Origin: Halarchaeum grantii
Lineage (GTDB): Archaea; Halobacteriota; Halobacteria; Halobacteriales; Halobacteriaceae
Assembly: GCF_014647455.2 (NCBI RefSeq)
Contig: NZ_BMPF01000005.1
Location: 62,001 to 126,000 of the forward strand
DNA length: 64,000 bases
Direction of reading: 5' to 3'
The translations under genes were made by a program, and so were the position numbers. The notes under the pieces are model-generated. The model was not told the DNA's origin, made no database searches, and was given only the letters and a program-made list of their open reading frames with translations. This document shows positions 42,613 through 50,863 of the stretch, piece after piece; position 1 is the first letter of the stretch, and the number at the start of each line of letters is the position of its first letter.

Positions 42613-44925
42613 TTAGTCGTCGTCGGATTCGGCGCCGGCGCCCTCGTCGAAGATGCGCCGCGAGATGACCGTGCCGTCGGATGAGGCGGCCGTCGGGTCG
42701 CGGCGGACGAAGCGCTTCTTCAGGACGTCGTAGGAGAAGAGCGCGGTGCCGAGGATGAGGAGGACGTCACCGGGGAGGCGCGCCCAGAAGAGCGTCTGGA
42801 TGATGTCGCGGCTGTAGAAGGCGACCGAGCGCGCGGCGTCGTAGTTCGCCGTGAAGACGGTCTCGAGCTGGAGGAATCCGACGGGGACGTCGCCGATGAA
42901 CACCATCCACGCGAGGCCGACGTTCCACAGCCAGAACGCGCGCCGGAGGTTCGTGCCGTCCCACTTGCCGCGCTTCGTGGTGAACTGCAGGACGTAGACG
43001 GCGAGGCCGAGCGCCAAAAATCCGAACGCGCCGAACATCGACGCGTGGGCGTGCCCGACCGTGAGGAAGGTGCCGTGCTCGTAGTAGTTGACCAGCGGGA
43101 GGTTGATGAAGAAGCCGAGGACGCCCGCACCGACGAAGTTCCACACCCCCGAGGCGACGATGAACATGAACGGGAGCGTGTAGGGGAAGGACTCGCCGGC
43201 GTCGCGCATCGCGCGGTACTCGCCGATGGCCTCGAAGAGGATGAACACCAGGGGAATGAACTCGAGCGTGGAGAAGACGCTCCCGATGGGCACCCAGTAG
43301 TCGGGGAGGCCGATCCACCAGTAGTGGTGGGAGACGCCGATGACGCCCGCGCCCATCACGAGGAGGGCTTCGAGCATGACCGCCTTCTCGGCGCTCCGAC
43401 GCGAGAGGAGGTTCATCGCGACGAGCGCGACGGCGACGACGGCGACGACGAAGAACTCGAAGGCGCCCTCGACCCACATGTGGACGACCCACCAGCGCCA
43501 GAACTCCGTGACGACCATCGTCGTCTGCGGCGTGTAGAACATGCTCGCCGTGAACAGCAGGCCGATGGAGCCCCCGGCGTAGATAATCATGTGCGCGAGG
43601 CCGAAGCGCGACTCCCGACTCAGGAGGGGCTTGAAGCCGCGCGCGACGAGCGCCGTCCAGAGCGCGAACCCGACGAGGAGGCCGACCTGCCAGAGGCGTC
43701 CGACCTCCAAGTACTCGAGGCCCTCGTTCCCGATGATCCACCAGAGCGCGCCCTCGATGTAGCCCTGCGAGCCGAGCCAGATGCCGAGGAGGCCGCCGAC
43801 CACGACGACGAACAGCGCGCCCAGCAGGACGTGGACGTAGCGCTTCTGGTTCGCGGGTTCGCGGCCGGTGAGCAGCGGCGGGAGGAAGAGGCCGATACCG
43901 AGCCAGAGCGTCGCGATCCAGAGGATCGCGAGGTCGATGTGCCACGCCTTCGTGATGGCGAACGGGAGCGCCGAGAGCGCGTCGACGCCGAGCGCGCTCG
44001 CGAGCCCGTAGAAGCCGCCGCGCTCGATGTAGTAGTGCGCCATCAACCCCCCGAGCAGCGTCTGCGCGAGGAAGAGGACGGCGGCGACCGGGACGAAGCG
44101 CGCGGCCGCGAACTGACTCGGCGTGAGCGTGACGTCGGCGGGGTCGGGGACGTCGACGCCCTCGGCGTCCGGTTCGGGGAGTTCGACGGCGCTGTAGAGC
44201 CAGATGCCGAGGCCGCCCCCGCCGACGAGGAGCACCATCGCGACGACGCTCCACGTCAGCGCGCTCACGGGCGCGTCGTTCCCGGCGCCGGGCGCGTACG
44301 GCCAGTCGTTCGTGTAGGAGTGCGCGGTCCCGGGGCGGTCGATCGCGGAGAACATCGCCGTCCAGACCGCGAAGTCCGCGAAGCGCCGGGCGTCCTCGGG
44401 CGTCGAGACGAAGCCGGCGGGGATGCCGGCCTCGCGGTCGCCGTCGTGGTACTGCTCGACGTACGACTCGCGGACCTCACCGTAGGCGTACGCCTCGGCG
44501 GCAGTGAGTTCGAGCGTCTCGCCGAACTCGCCGTCCGAGAGCTGGCGTTCGACGACGTCGTTCACGGCGGCCTGCTCGGCCTCGTCGAGGGCGGCGTACG
44601 ACGACGCGCCGTAGCGCTCGCGCGCGACGTACTCACGCATGTTCGTCGTGAGTCTGTCGAGCGCGTCCGCCGTGTAGTCCGCGCCGAAGTACGCGCCGTT
44701 CCCGAGGATCGAGCCGTGATTCATCAGGCTGTTCTGCTGGAAGACCGCTTTCCCGGCGACGATGTCGTCGTTCGTCGCGATGACGTCGCCGTCGGGACCG
44801 ACGACCTCCGCGGGCCGCTGTGGCGACTGTTCGTACGCGAGGTACGCCCCCGCACCCATCACGATCAGGTTGAAGACGAACGCCACGACGAGGGCCTTCG
44901 CCAACGTCTCTCTGCGTATGAGCAT
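42613..44925 (-). CDS. norB: Quinol-dependent nitric oxide reductase (qNOR)
   Basis: At 770 residues this is a full-length qNOR that reduces two NO to N2O in the cell membrane. The N-terminal hydrophilic region (about 30-215) includes GKAVFQQNSLMNHGSILGNG, as in quinol-type enzymes where it replaces NorC but lacks the CxxCH heme-c motif. The following 12 or so membrane segments carry the His ligands, among them HMWVEGAFEFF and VGHAHASMFGAFGFLALG. It is monocistronic by context and starts 41 bp from palindrome site 6, divergent from a DUF2249 gene. Confidence 0.94.
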   Translation of the reverse strand: MLIRRETLAKALVVAFVFNLIVMGAGAYLAYEQSPQRPAEVVGPDGDVIATNDDIVAGKAVFQQNSLMNHGSILGNGAYFGADYTADALDRLTTNMREYVARERYGASSYAALDEAEQAAVNDVVERQLSDGEFGETLELTAAEAYAYGEVRESYVEQYHDGDREAGIPAGFVSTPEDARRFADFAVWTAMFSAIDRPGTAHSYTNDWPYAPGAGNDAPVSALTWSVVAMVLLVGGGGLGIWLYSAVELPEPDAEGVDVPDPADVTLTPSQFAAARFVPVAAVLFLAQTLLGGLMAHYYIERGGFYGLASALGVDALSALPFAITKAWHIDLAILWIATLWLGIGLFLPPLLTGREPANQKRYVHVLLGALFVVVVGGLLGIWLGSQGYIEGALWWIIGNEGLEYLEVGRLWQVGLLVGFALWTALVARGFKPLLSRESRFGLAHMIIYAGGSIGLLFTASMFYTPQTTMVVTEFWRWWVVHMWVEGAFEFFVVAVVAVALVAMNLLSRRSAEKAVMLEALLVMGAGVIGVSHHYWWIGLPDYWVPIGSVFSTLEFIPLVFILFEAIGEYRAMRDAGESFPYTLPFMFIVASGVWNFVGAGVLGFFINLPLVNYYEHGTFLTVGHAHASMFGAFGFLALGLAVYVLQFTTKRGKWDGTNLRRAFWLWNVGLAWMVFIGDVPVGFLQLETVFTANYDAARSVAFYSRDIIQTLFWARLPGDVLLILGTALFSYDVLKKRFVRRDPTAASSDGTVISRRIFDEGAGAESDDD

Positions 44926-44966
44926 CTCGTTCGGCGGTTCGTCGCCCCCGCACTACTTGGTGGCGT

Positions 44967-44978
44967 CGAACACGTTCG
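44967..44978. promoter_or_regulatory. CGAAC-NN-GTTCG palindrome (site 6)
   Basis: CGAACACGTTCG lies 41 bp from the norB start (44925, minus) and 39 bp from the DUF2249 start (45018, plus), again midway between divergent genes. Confidence 0.78.
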
Positions 44979-45017
44979 GGAGAAGCGACACGCCCGACGT
45001 GTCCCTAGTACACGACG

Positions 45018-45242
45018 ATGCCCCCGACGGAACGCGTCCTCGACGTCCGCGAGCACGACGGCGAACCGTTCGACACGATCACCGACGCGCTCGACGACCT
45101 CTCCGACGAGGACTCCCTCCGGCTCGTCAACAGCTTCGAGCCGGTGCCGCTCTACGGCGTCCTCGAGTCGCGCGGGTTCACGCACGAGACGGAGCAGGTG
45201 GGCGAGGACGAGTGGCACGTGCATATCGAGCACGAGGGGTGA
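45018..45242 (+). CDS. DUF2249 protein
   Basis: A 74-residue protein. It has the family pattern RVLDVREHDGEPFDTITDAL, then LRLVNSFEPVPLYGVLESRG and a final strand EWHVHIEHEG. It contains a single DUF2249 unit and no other domain. Divergent from norB under a shared palindrome. Confidence 0.82.
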   Translation: MPPTERVLDVREHDGEPFDTITDALDDLSDEDSLRLVNSFEPVPLYGVLESRGFTHETEQVGEDEWHVHIEHEG

Positions 45243-45244
45243 GC

Positions 45245-45256
45245 CGAACGCGTTCG
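45245..45256. promoter_or_regulatory. CGAAC-NN-GTTCG palindrome (site 7)
   Basis: CGAACGCGTTCG, a perfect 12-bp palindrome even in its centre, begins 2 bp after a DUF2249 stop and lies 40 bp before the next DUF2249 start at 45297. Confidence 0.76.
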
Positions 45257-45296
45257 GGAGAAGGGCTACCCCGGTGCCGGGCCGAGTACGACACGT

Positions 45297-45530
45297 ATGA
45301 GTGAGACGACACTCGACGTCCGGGACGTCCCGCCGTCCGACCGCCACCCGAAGATCCACGACGCCTTCGAAGAGCTAGACGCCGGCGACGTCCTGACCAT
45401 CGTCAACGACCACGAGCCGAAACCGCTCTTCTACGAGTTCCAGGCGGAAGTCGAGGCCTTCGACGCCGACGGCTACGCCGTCGAGAAGCGCGGCCCGGGC
45501 GAGTTCGCCGCGCGCTTCCCGAAGCAATAA
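45297..45530 (+). CDS. DUF2249 protein
   Basis: A 77-residue single-domain DUF2249 protein: TTLDVRDVPPSDRHPKIHDA, then DVLTIVNDHEPKPLFYEFQA and RGPGEFAARFPKQ. The HEPKPLFYEFQ centre is the best match of the four small copies to the family. It is next to another DUF2249 gene but has its own promoter palindrome. Confidence 0.84.
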   Translation: MSETTLDVRDVPPSDRHPKIHDAFEELDAGDVLTIVNDHEPKPLFYEFQAEVEAFDADGYAVEKRGPGEFAARFPKQ

Positions 45531-45584
45531 CGCCCCGCACCCAACCTGTTCTTTTCGTCCCCGATAGCGACGCGGAGCGCCGCG

Positions 45585-46220
45585 TCAGTGCTCCAGCACC
45601 GCGTCGAGGACCTTGCGCTGTGCCGCCGCGAGGTGCTCGGTGAACGTCGAGGCGCTGATGTCGAGCGCGTCCGCGACGTCGTTGGCGTTCGCGCCCTTCG
45701 GGTGCTCGAAGTACCCGAGGTCGTGCGCCGTCCGCAGGACCTCGCGCTGGCGCTCGGTCAGCCGACTCCGGTCGACGAAGACCGGGTCGCTCGACGTGCC
45801 CCCCTCCGAGCGCACGAGCTTGCGGAGACGCACGCCGCCGAACTCCTCACGCAACTCCGCGACGACGTTCTGGACGGTGTCGAGCGACGCCGTGTGAAAG
45901 GAGAGCGAGAGCGTCCCCCCCGCCGCACGCACGTCCACGACCGGGGTGCCGAACGACTCGACGCGGTCGCAGACACAGCCCCGGTCGCGCGAACGGCGGA
46001 CGCGGTAGACGTGGCCCGTGTCGTGCTCGGCGACCTCGGTCGCATTCCCCGGTTCGGGGAGGGCGTGCTCGGCGGTGAACTCCTCGGCGATGCGGCCCTC
46101 GTCGTCCGTCACGGACGCGCGCGTCACGGACGAGATAGCGGTGGCGTCCGTGGAGGCGTCCGCGACCGGGCACGCGCCCGGATCGGCGACGTCGAGTTCG
46201 ACCCAGAGTTCCGCGCTCAT
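45585..46220 (-). CDS. NarO-like Bat-type regulator with cysteine-rich sensor
   Basis: A 211-residue regulator. Residues about 1-130 form a sensor domain with cysteines at ACPVA (near 16-18) and at GCVCDRVESFG (near 81-83), suited to an iron-sulfur or redox centre. The C-terminus has SRLTERQREVLRTAHDLGYF and ANDVADALDISASTFTEHL, the HTH_10 of Bat-type proteins. This layout matches the NarO/DmsR group known from Haloferax to activate nitrate and nitrite respiration genes under anaerobiosis. Its own start carries palindrome site 8, which suggests autoregulation, and it is the best candidate to bind the eight sites here. Confidence 0.85.
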   Translation of the reverse strand: MSAELWVELDVADPGACPVADASTDATAISSVTRASVTDDEGRIAEEFTAEHALPEPGNATEVAEHDTGHVYRVRRSRDRGCVCDRVESFGTPVVDVRAAGGTLSLSFHTASLDTVQNVVAELREEFGGVRLRKLVRSEGGTSSDPVFVDRSRLTERQREVLRTAHDLGYFEHPKGANANDVADALDISASTFTEHLAAAQRKVLDAVLEH

Positions 46221-46258
46221 ACGTGGGTCTTCTGCGTCGCCCGGGATGGGACCAGTCC

Positions 46259-46270
46259 CGAACGTGTTCG
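46259..46270. promoter_or_regulatory. CGAAC-NN-GTTCG palindrome (site 8)
   Basis: CGAACGTGTTCG lies 38 bp upstream of the NarO-like regulator start at 46220 and 10 bp beyond the stop of the Mrp gene. Confidence 0.76.
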
Positions 46271-46280
46271 CCCCCGGGCG

Positions 46281-47543
46281 CTACGGGCGGACGGTGCGGG
46301 CGAGCCACGTCTCGGGGTTCTGCCGGCGCACCTCGAAGCGCTCGGGCGCGTCGCCGTCCGCGAGGTCGCCGAGGAACGTTCGGACGGGCGTCGGGTCGCG
46401 GTCGCTCGCGACGACGAACTCCTCGCCGGCCTCGAGGGCCCCGAACGCGTCCGCGACCGCGTCCCGGCGCTCGTCGGCCGGAACGCCCCGAAGGTCGACG
46501 CCGCTCTCCGGGAGGTCCACCGACCAGACCGCGTCGTAGCGCTCCTCGACGGCGTCCGCGAGGTCCGCGACCGGGTCCGGTATCGCGGCCGGTGTCGGCG
46601 TCTCCTGGAGCGCGGGCGTGAACGGGAGGCGCGCGAGCGCCGGCGTGTCGAGGCGCTCCGCGGGCGGGGTGTCGCCCGCGAAGAGGTCGTGGTCGTGGTC
46701 GCAGCGCTCGCAGGTGAACCCCGCCATGTTGACGGCCGTCCCGAGCACGGGCACGTCGTTCTCGCGGAGGAGCTCGACCGTCTTCTCGGTGTCCGAGAGC
46801 GCGGAGTGGAACGGCGTCGTGACGACGACGGCGCCGTCGAGCGACACCTCCTGCAGCGTCGTGAGCACCACGTCGCCCGTCCCCGGCGGGAGGTCGACGA
46901 CGAGCGTGTCGGTGTTCGTCCACGCGGTGTCCGCGAAGAGGTCGCTGACCGCGTCGTGCGCCATCGCGCCGCGCCACGCGAGCGGCGCGCCATCGGAGAG
47001 CAGGCCGACGCTCATCACCTCCAGGCCCTCGGAGCGGACGGGGCGCGGGGCGCCGTCCTCGGTAGCGTGAACCGGCCCGGAGACGTCGAGCAGCGCGGGG
47101 ACGTTCGGCCCGTGGATGTCCGCGTCGAAGAGCGCGACGTCCTCGCCGTCCGCGGCGAGCGCGCAGGCGAGTTGCGTCGCGACGGTCGACTTCCCGACGC
47201 CGCCCTTCGCGCTCGCGACGGCGATGACGCGCTCGAACGCGTCGGTCCCCGTCGCCTCCGGGTCGCTCGTCAGCGCCGCCCGGTGGACGGTGACCGAGTC
47301 GACAGCGGGGACGTCACGAACGGCGCTATCGACGGCGGTCGTGACCTCCCTGATGGTTCCCGCGTCGAGCGTCGCAGCGTCGAGGCCGACGCTCGCGACG
47401 CCGCCGTCCAGCGTGGCGCGCTGGACGAGGCCGGCGTCGATGACGTCCACGTCGGCGTTCGGTTCGCGCACCTGCCGGAGTGCGGGTTCGAGGCGGTCGT
47501 CGACGGCGGTCGCGTCGTCGCGCGTGGTGTCGTCTGGAGTCAT
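46281..47543 (-). CDS. Mrp/NBP35-type ATPase with C-terminal DUF2249
   Basis: A 420-residue fusion. Residues about 10-105 are a MIP18-like (DUF59) domain. Residues about 105-345 are the Mrp ATPase, with VIAVASAKGGVGKSTVATQLA, DADIHGPNVPALLD, VVDLPPGTGDVVLT and a CERCDHDHDLF Cys pair. The last 75 residues (SVDLPESGVDLRGVPADERR and EEFVVASDRDPTPVRTFL) form a DUF2249 unit. Mrp proteins carry and insert iron-sulfur clusters. Being last in the nar operon, it may mature NarGH or the Rieske protein, with DUF2249 giving specificity; that is inference. Confidence 0.9.
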   Translation of the reverse strand: MTPDDTTRDDATAVDDRLEPALRQVREPNADVDVIDAGLVQRATLDGGVASVGLDAATLDAGTIREVTTAVDSAVRDVPAVDSVTVHRAALTSDPEATGTDAFERVIAVASAKGGVGKSTVATQLACALAADGEDVALFDADIHGPNVPALLDVSGPVHATEDGAPRPVRSEGLEVMSVGLLSDGAPLAWRGAMAHDAVSDLFADTAWTNTDTLVVDLPPGTGDVVLTTLQEVSLDGAVVVTTPFHSALSDTEKTVELLRENDVPVLGTAVNMAGFTCERCDHDHDLFAGDTPPAERLDTPALARLPFTPALQETPTPAAIPDPVADLADAVEERYDAVWSVDLPESGVDLRGVPADERRDAVADAFGALEAGEEFVVASDRDPTPVRTFLGDLADGDAPERFEVRRQNPETWLARTVRP

Positions 47544-48430
47544 AGGTTCGGGCGTCGGTTGAGTCGGTCGTCGCTGGTCGTGTCGTCGGTGTCGCGCTCG
47601 CTCGACTGGACGAACTGCCGGCGGAACCGGCCGGCGTCGACGTCGAGCGCGTTCGCGGCGGTCTTCGCGACGACGCCGACGTCGTCGCGGGCGAGGTCCT
47701 CGAGCGCCTCGGTGGCGCGCTCGTCGTCGATGCCGCCGAGGAGGTGGGCGACCCACTCGCGGACGCGCTCGCTGTCGTCGTCGGCGGCGTCGAGGAGCGC
47801 GGGGAGGGCGCCCTCGCCGCGGAGCTTGAACAGCGAGACGAGCGCGTTGCGCCGGACAGCGTGGTGGGGGTCGTCGAGCGCGGCCTCGAGGCGCTCCGCG
47901 TTCGCCGCGCGGTCCACGTGGTCGAGCGCGACGAGCGCTTCGGCGCGGACCCACGGGTCGTCGTCGGCGGCCGCGTCCCGCGCGACGGCGTGCGCCGTCT
48001 CGCCGCCGAGTTCGCCGAGCGCTTCGACGGCGAACTGCCGGACGTCGGCGTCCGAGTCGTCGCGGGCGGCGTCAGCCAGCGCCGCGACCGCAGCAGCATC
48101 GAACGACCGCTCGGCGAGCGCGAGCGCGGCGCGACGCCGCTCCGTCTTCGCGCCCTCGCGGAGGTCCGCGACGAGGCCGTCGTGACCGGCGTCGGCGACC
48201 GGGTCGGTGTCGGCGGCCGTGAGCTCCCCGGGGTCGGCCGTGCCGATGGTGACGTCGTCGCGGCTCACCTCGATGTCCTCGAGCGCCTCGATCTCGGTGT
48301 CGAGGCCGGGGCTTCGCTCAGGGTCGAGCTGCGGGTCGGCGGGGCCGTCCGGGTTCGGGTCGGCGAGGCCGGCGTCGTGCTCGTGGTCGTGGCCGCCGCA
48401 GCCACAGTCCCCGCCGCAGTCGTCGCTCAC
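47540..48430 (-). CDS. HEAT-repeat protein with Cys/His N-terminus
   Basis: A 296-residue protein. It begins CGGDCGCGGHDHEHDAG, a probable metal-binding tail (Cys3, His3). Residues about 85-275 contain five or six HEAT/PBS-lyase-like repeats, for example DSDADVRQFAVEALGELGGE and DDPWVRAEALVALDHVDRAA. It lies between the membrane protein and Mrp genes with four-base overlaps at both ends. It may act as a scaffold or metallochaperone for nitrate reductase assembly, in the way HEAT proteins serve other metalloenzymes. Confidence 0.85.
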   Translation of the reverse strand: MSDDCGGDCGCGGHDHEHDAGLADPNPDGPADPQLDPERSPGLDTEIEALEDIEVSRDDVTIGTADPGELTAADTDPVADAGHDGLVADLREGAKTERRRAALALAERSFDAAAVAALADAARDDSDADVRQFAVEALGELGGETAHAVARDAAADDDPWVRAEALVALDHVDRAANAERLEAALDDPHHAVRRNALVSLFKLRGEGALPALLDAADDDSERVREWVAHLLGGIDDERATEALEDLARDDVGVVAKTAANALDVDAGRFRRQFVQSSERDTDDTTSDDRLNRRPNL

Positions 48431-49296
48431 GTCGCCTCACCTCCGAGGAGGAGGGCGACGCCGAGCGCGGCGGCGAGCGCGCGCGACACCGTCACGGGGA
48501 CGGCGGCGACACAGAGCAGGAGCGCACCGCACGCGGGGACGAGCGCGCGACGGCGGGCGGTGGCGACGGTCGCCGCCGCGAGGGCGCCGAGGCCCGCCGA
48601 GAGCGCGCCGAGGGAGGCACCGACCGCGCCGCCGCCGACGAGCGCGATTGCGCCGGCGACGTAGGGCATGCTCGCGCCGGCGGCGTGAACGACGCCCGCG
48701 AGCGCGATGCCGAGCGCCCAATCGACCACGCGGGCGTCCGCCGCGAGGCCGGCCGCGACCGCCGCCGCGAGCGTGAGGAGCGTCCCGACCTGTCGGCCGG
48801 CGGGCGACGCGACGCCGACGCTCGCGGCGAGCGCGACGATGAGCGCGGCGACGGCGAGGGCCGCGAGGAGCGGGCGGCCGAGGAGCGGGACGACGCGCGT
48901 CGGGCGAGCGCGAGCGAGGCGGCGCCACGCGACGACGGCGCCGGAGAGCACGACGCCGGCGGCCGCCGGAGCGTACGCGGCGTCCGCGACGAGCGCGAGC
49001 GGCGCGAACACCGCGAGGCCGAGGAGGGCGACGCGCTCGACGCGGTCCGTCGTCGCGAGCGCGAGCGCGAGCGCCGCGAGCGCGGGGCCGAGCGTCCCGA
49101 CGACGACGGCCGCCTCGTGGCCGCCGGCGAGCGACGCGAGCGGCGACCCGGGGACGTTGCGCGCGACGCGGAGCGCGAACGGGACGGCGGCCGCGAGGAG
49201 CGCGACGACCGCGAGCGCGGGCTGCCACGCCCCGTGCGTGCCGTCCGCCCGCTCCAGCGCGGCGGCGAACCGCGTGGGCACGGCGGCGCGACTCAC
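48427..49296 (-). CDS. Polytopic membrane protein of the nar operon
   Basis: A 289-residue protein with nine or so hydrophobic segments, very Ala-rich, with few charged residues and no transporter signature. Possible membrane His residues are rare (GALAGVVHAAG-like segment VVHAAGASMPYV). It overlaps narJ and the HEAT gene by four bases each, so it is part of the nar operon. It is not NarK (too short, no MFS motif) and not a typical NarI. Confidence 0.75.
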   Translation of the reverse strand: MSRAAVPTRFAAALERADGTHGAWQPALAVVALLAAAVPFALRVARNVPGSPLASLAGGHEAAVVVGTLGPALAALALALATTDRVERVALLGLAVFAPLALVADAAYAPAAAGVVLSGAVVAWRRLARARPTRVVPLLGRPLLAALAVAALIVALAASVGVASPAGRQVGTLLTLAAAVAAGLAADARVVDWALGIALAGVVHAAGASMPYVAGAIALVGGGAVGASLGALSAGLGALAAATVATARRRALVPACGALLLCVAAVPVTVSRALAAALGVALLLGGEAT

Positions 49297-50009
49297 GGGA
49301 CCTCACCCCGCTCGCGGCGCTCGCCCAGTTCGGCGGCGTCGGCGGCGACGAGCGCGTCGAGGAAGCGCCCGAGCGTCCCGTAGACGCCGGTGTCGTACTC
49401 CGCGTCGAGCGCGTCCGCGACCCCTTCGGCGAGGACGCCGAGGTGGCGGTCGAGGAAGTCGAGGCGGGCGCCCGCCGCGCCCTCGTCGGGGTCGAGCGCC
49501 GCGCGTCGCGCGAGGTAGCCCGCGAACGCGAGTTCGAGGCGGAGGTTGTCGTGGTTGTCGCGCGCGTCCTCGTCGACGGAGAGCCCGTAGTAGTCGTAGG
49601 CGCGCGCGAGGTCGACGTTCACGTCGCCCCACGAGACGTCCGAGCGGTACTCGACCTCGTAGAGGGGAACGGGCGGGCCGCTCGTGGCGAGCGAGCCGTC
49701 CGTGCGGTCCTCGTACTCGGCGAACCCGACCGCGAAGAGGTCGTTGTAGCGCGCGGCGAGCGCCTCGTACTCCTCGTCCGTCGTGAGCTCGGGGACGTCG
49801 ACGTCGAGCGCCGTCCGGTCGAGGAGGCGGCGACACGTCACCTCGAACGTCCCGTCGCGGAGGTCGCGGTGGAGGGGTTCGTCCGGGTGCTCGAACGCCC
49901 GCGCGAGCAGGCGGTAGAGCTCGCCGCGCGCGGCGGCGTCCGCGTCGAGGTCGGCGGGGTCGATACGGTCGGCTGCGTCCGTCGTGGTGGTGGCGTCGGT
50001 GGATGTCAT
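49293..50009 (-). CDS. narJ: NarJ/TorD-family assembly chaperone
   Basis: A 238-residue helical chaperone for molybdoenzyme maturation. Segments typical of the family are RGELYRLLARAFEHPDEPL, then YEALAARYNDLFAVGF, GPPVPLYEVEYRSDVSW and later DNHDNLRLELAFAGYLARR with the (E/D)HxxxxLEF-like motif. It acts in the cytoplasm on apo-NarG before export. ATG at 50009 follows the heme-subunit stop by five bases. Confidence 0.9.
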   Translation of the reverse strand: MTSTDATTTTDAADRIDPADLDADAAARGELYRLLARAFEHPDEPLHRDLRDGTFEVTCRRLLDRTALDVDVPELTTDEEYEALAARYNDLFAVGFAEYEDRTDGSLATSGPPVPLYEVEYRSDVSWGDVNVDLARAYDYYGLSVDEDARDNHDNLRLELAFAGYLARRAALDPDEGAAGARLDFLDRHLGVLAEGVADALDAEYDTGVYGTLGRFLDALVAADAAELGERRERGEVP

Positions 50010-50014
50010 CGGTC

Positions 50015-50863
50015 TCAGTTTCCTCCGTCGTCGTCTCTGGCTCGCCGGACGCCCTCGACCGTCATCGCGACGACGAGGACGACCGCGAGACCCGCGATTC
50101 CCCAGAGGATGGTCTCGTAGGGCGGGCCGCCGTCGTCGGGCGCGAACGGCAGGTAGTACCACTCGCTGACGGCCTTGTGGCCGCCGCGCTCCATGTTCGC
50201 GCCGTCCCAGGTGGCGAACGCGACGTTCAGGTCGTTCTCGAGCGCGACGTCGGTCCGGTTCGGGCTACTCGCGTGCAGGTCGCGGTGGAAGACGACCGCC
50301 CAGTGGCCGTCCTCGTAGGTCGCGTTCGCCGCGACCGTCGCGTTCGCGAAGCGCGTCGTCGTCCCGGGGCCGCCCGCGAGCAGTTCGTCCGTCCCCTCGG
50401 CCGCGCTCCACACCCAGACGTTCACGGGCGTGCCCGTCGACCCCATCGAGATGGGCGGGCGGGCGCTCGCGTTCACTGGGAGTTCGATCGCGGCCTTGTC
50501 GGGGAACTGCCGCGGGCCGGTGGCCGAGCGGTTCGCCGTCGGGTCCGCCCACTCGAGGCGGACGTAGAGTTCGCGCTCGGTGCGGACGACGCGGACGTTC
50601 GCGCGCTCGGCGGTGACGTCGGAGGCGTTCGGCGCGCCGCTCGGCGCGCTCGCCAGCGGCACCTCGACGCCGGAGGTGTTCAGCCACGCGTCCGCCCCGG
50701 GGTCGGCGAAGCGCGCGCCGTCGTCGACCTCGTGTACCGGGATCTCGTAGGCGGGGCGGCCCGCGACGACCGCCGGCCCGACCGCCATCGCGACGAGCAG
50801 GACGGCGGCGAGCACCGCGAACGCCCGGCGGCGGCGGTCAGTCGGCACGGCCCTCCCCCTCAT
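50015..50863 (-). CDS. Heme-binding gamma-type subunit (ethylbenzene dehydrogenase-like)
   Basis: A 282-residue protein with an N-terminal signal or anchor (AFAVLAAVLLVAMAVGPAVVAG), an extracellular beta-rich domain of about 190 residues, and a C-terminal membrane helix (ILWGIAGLAVVLVVAM). The extracellular part shows LYVRLEWADPTANRSATG, FPDKAAIELPV, VNVWVWSAAEG and the closing VAFATWDGANMERGGHKAVSEWYYL, all typical of the heme-b gamma subunit of type II DMSO-reductase enzymes. It would pass electrons to NarGH on the outside. Start ATG at 50863 overlaps narH by 26 bases; a GTG at 50848 is possible. Confidence 0.87.
   Translation of the reverse strand: MRGRAVPTDRRRRAFAVLAAVLLVAMAVGPAVVAGRPAYEIPVHEVDDGARFADPGADAWLNTSGVEVPLASAPSGAPNASDVTAERANVRVVRTERELYVRLEWADPTANRSATGPRQFPDKAAIELPVNASARPPISMGSTGTPVNVWVWSAAEGTDELLAGGPGTTTRFANATVAANATYEDGHWAVVFHRDLHASSPNRTDVALENDLNVAFATWDGANMERGGHKAVSEWYYLPFAPDDGGPPYETILWGIAGLAVVLVVAMTVEGVRRARDDDGGN

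Noticed and set aside
43045..45300. 751-codon plus-strand frame opposite norB
   Set aside because: Antisense shadow of norB with low-complexity Glu/Asp/Arg content.
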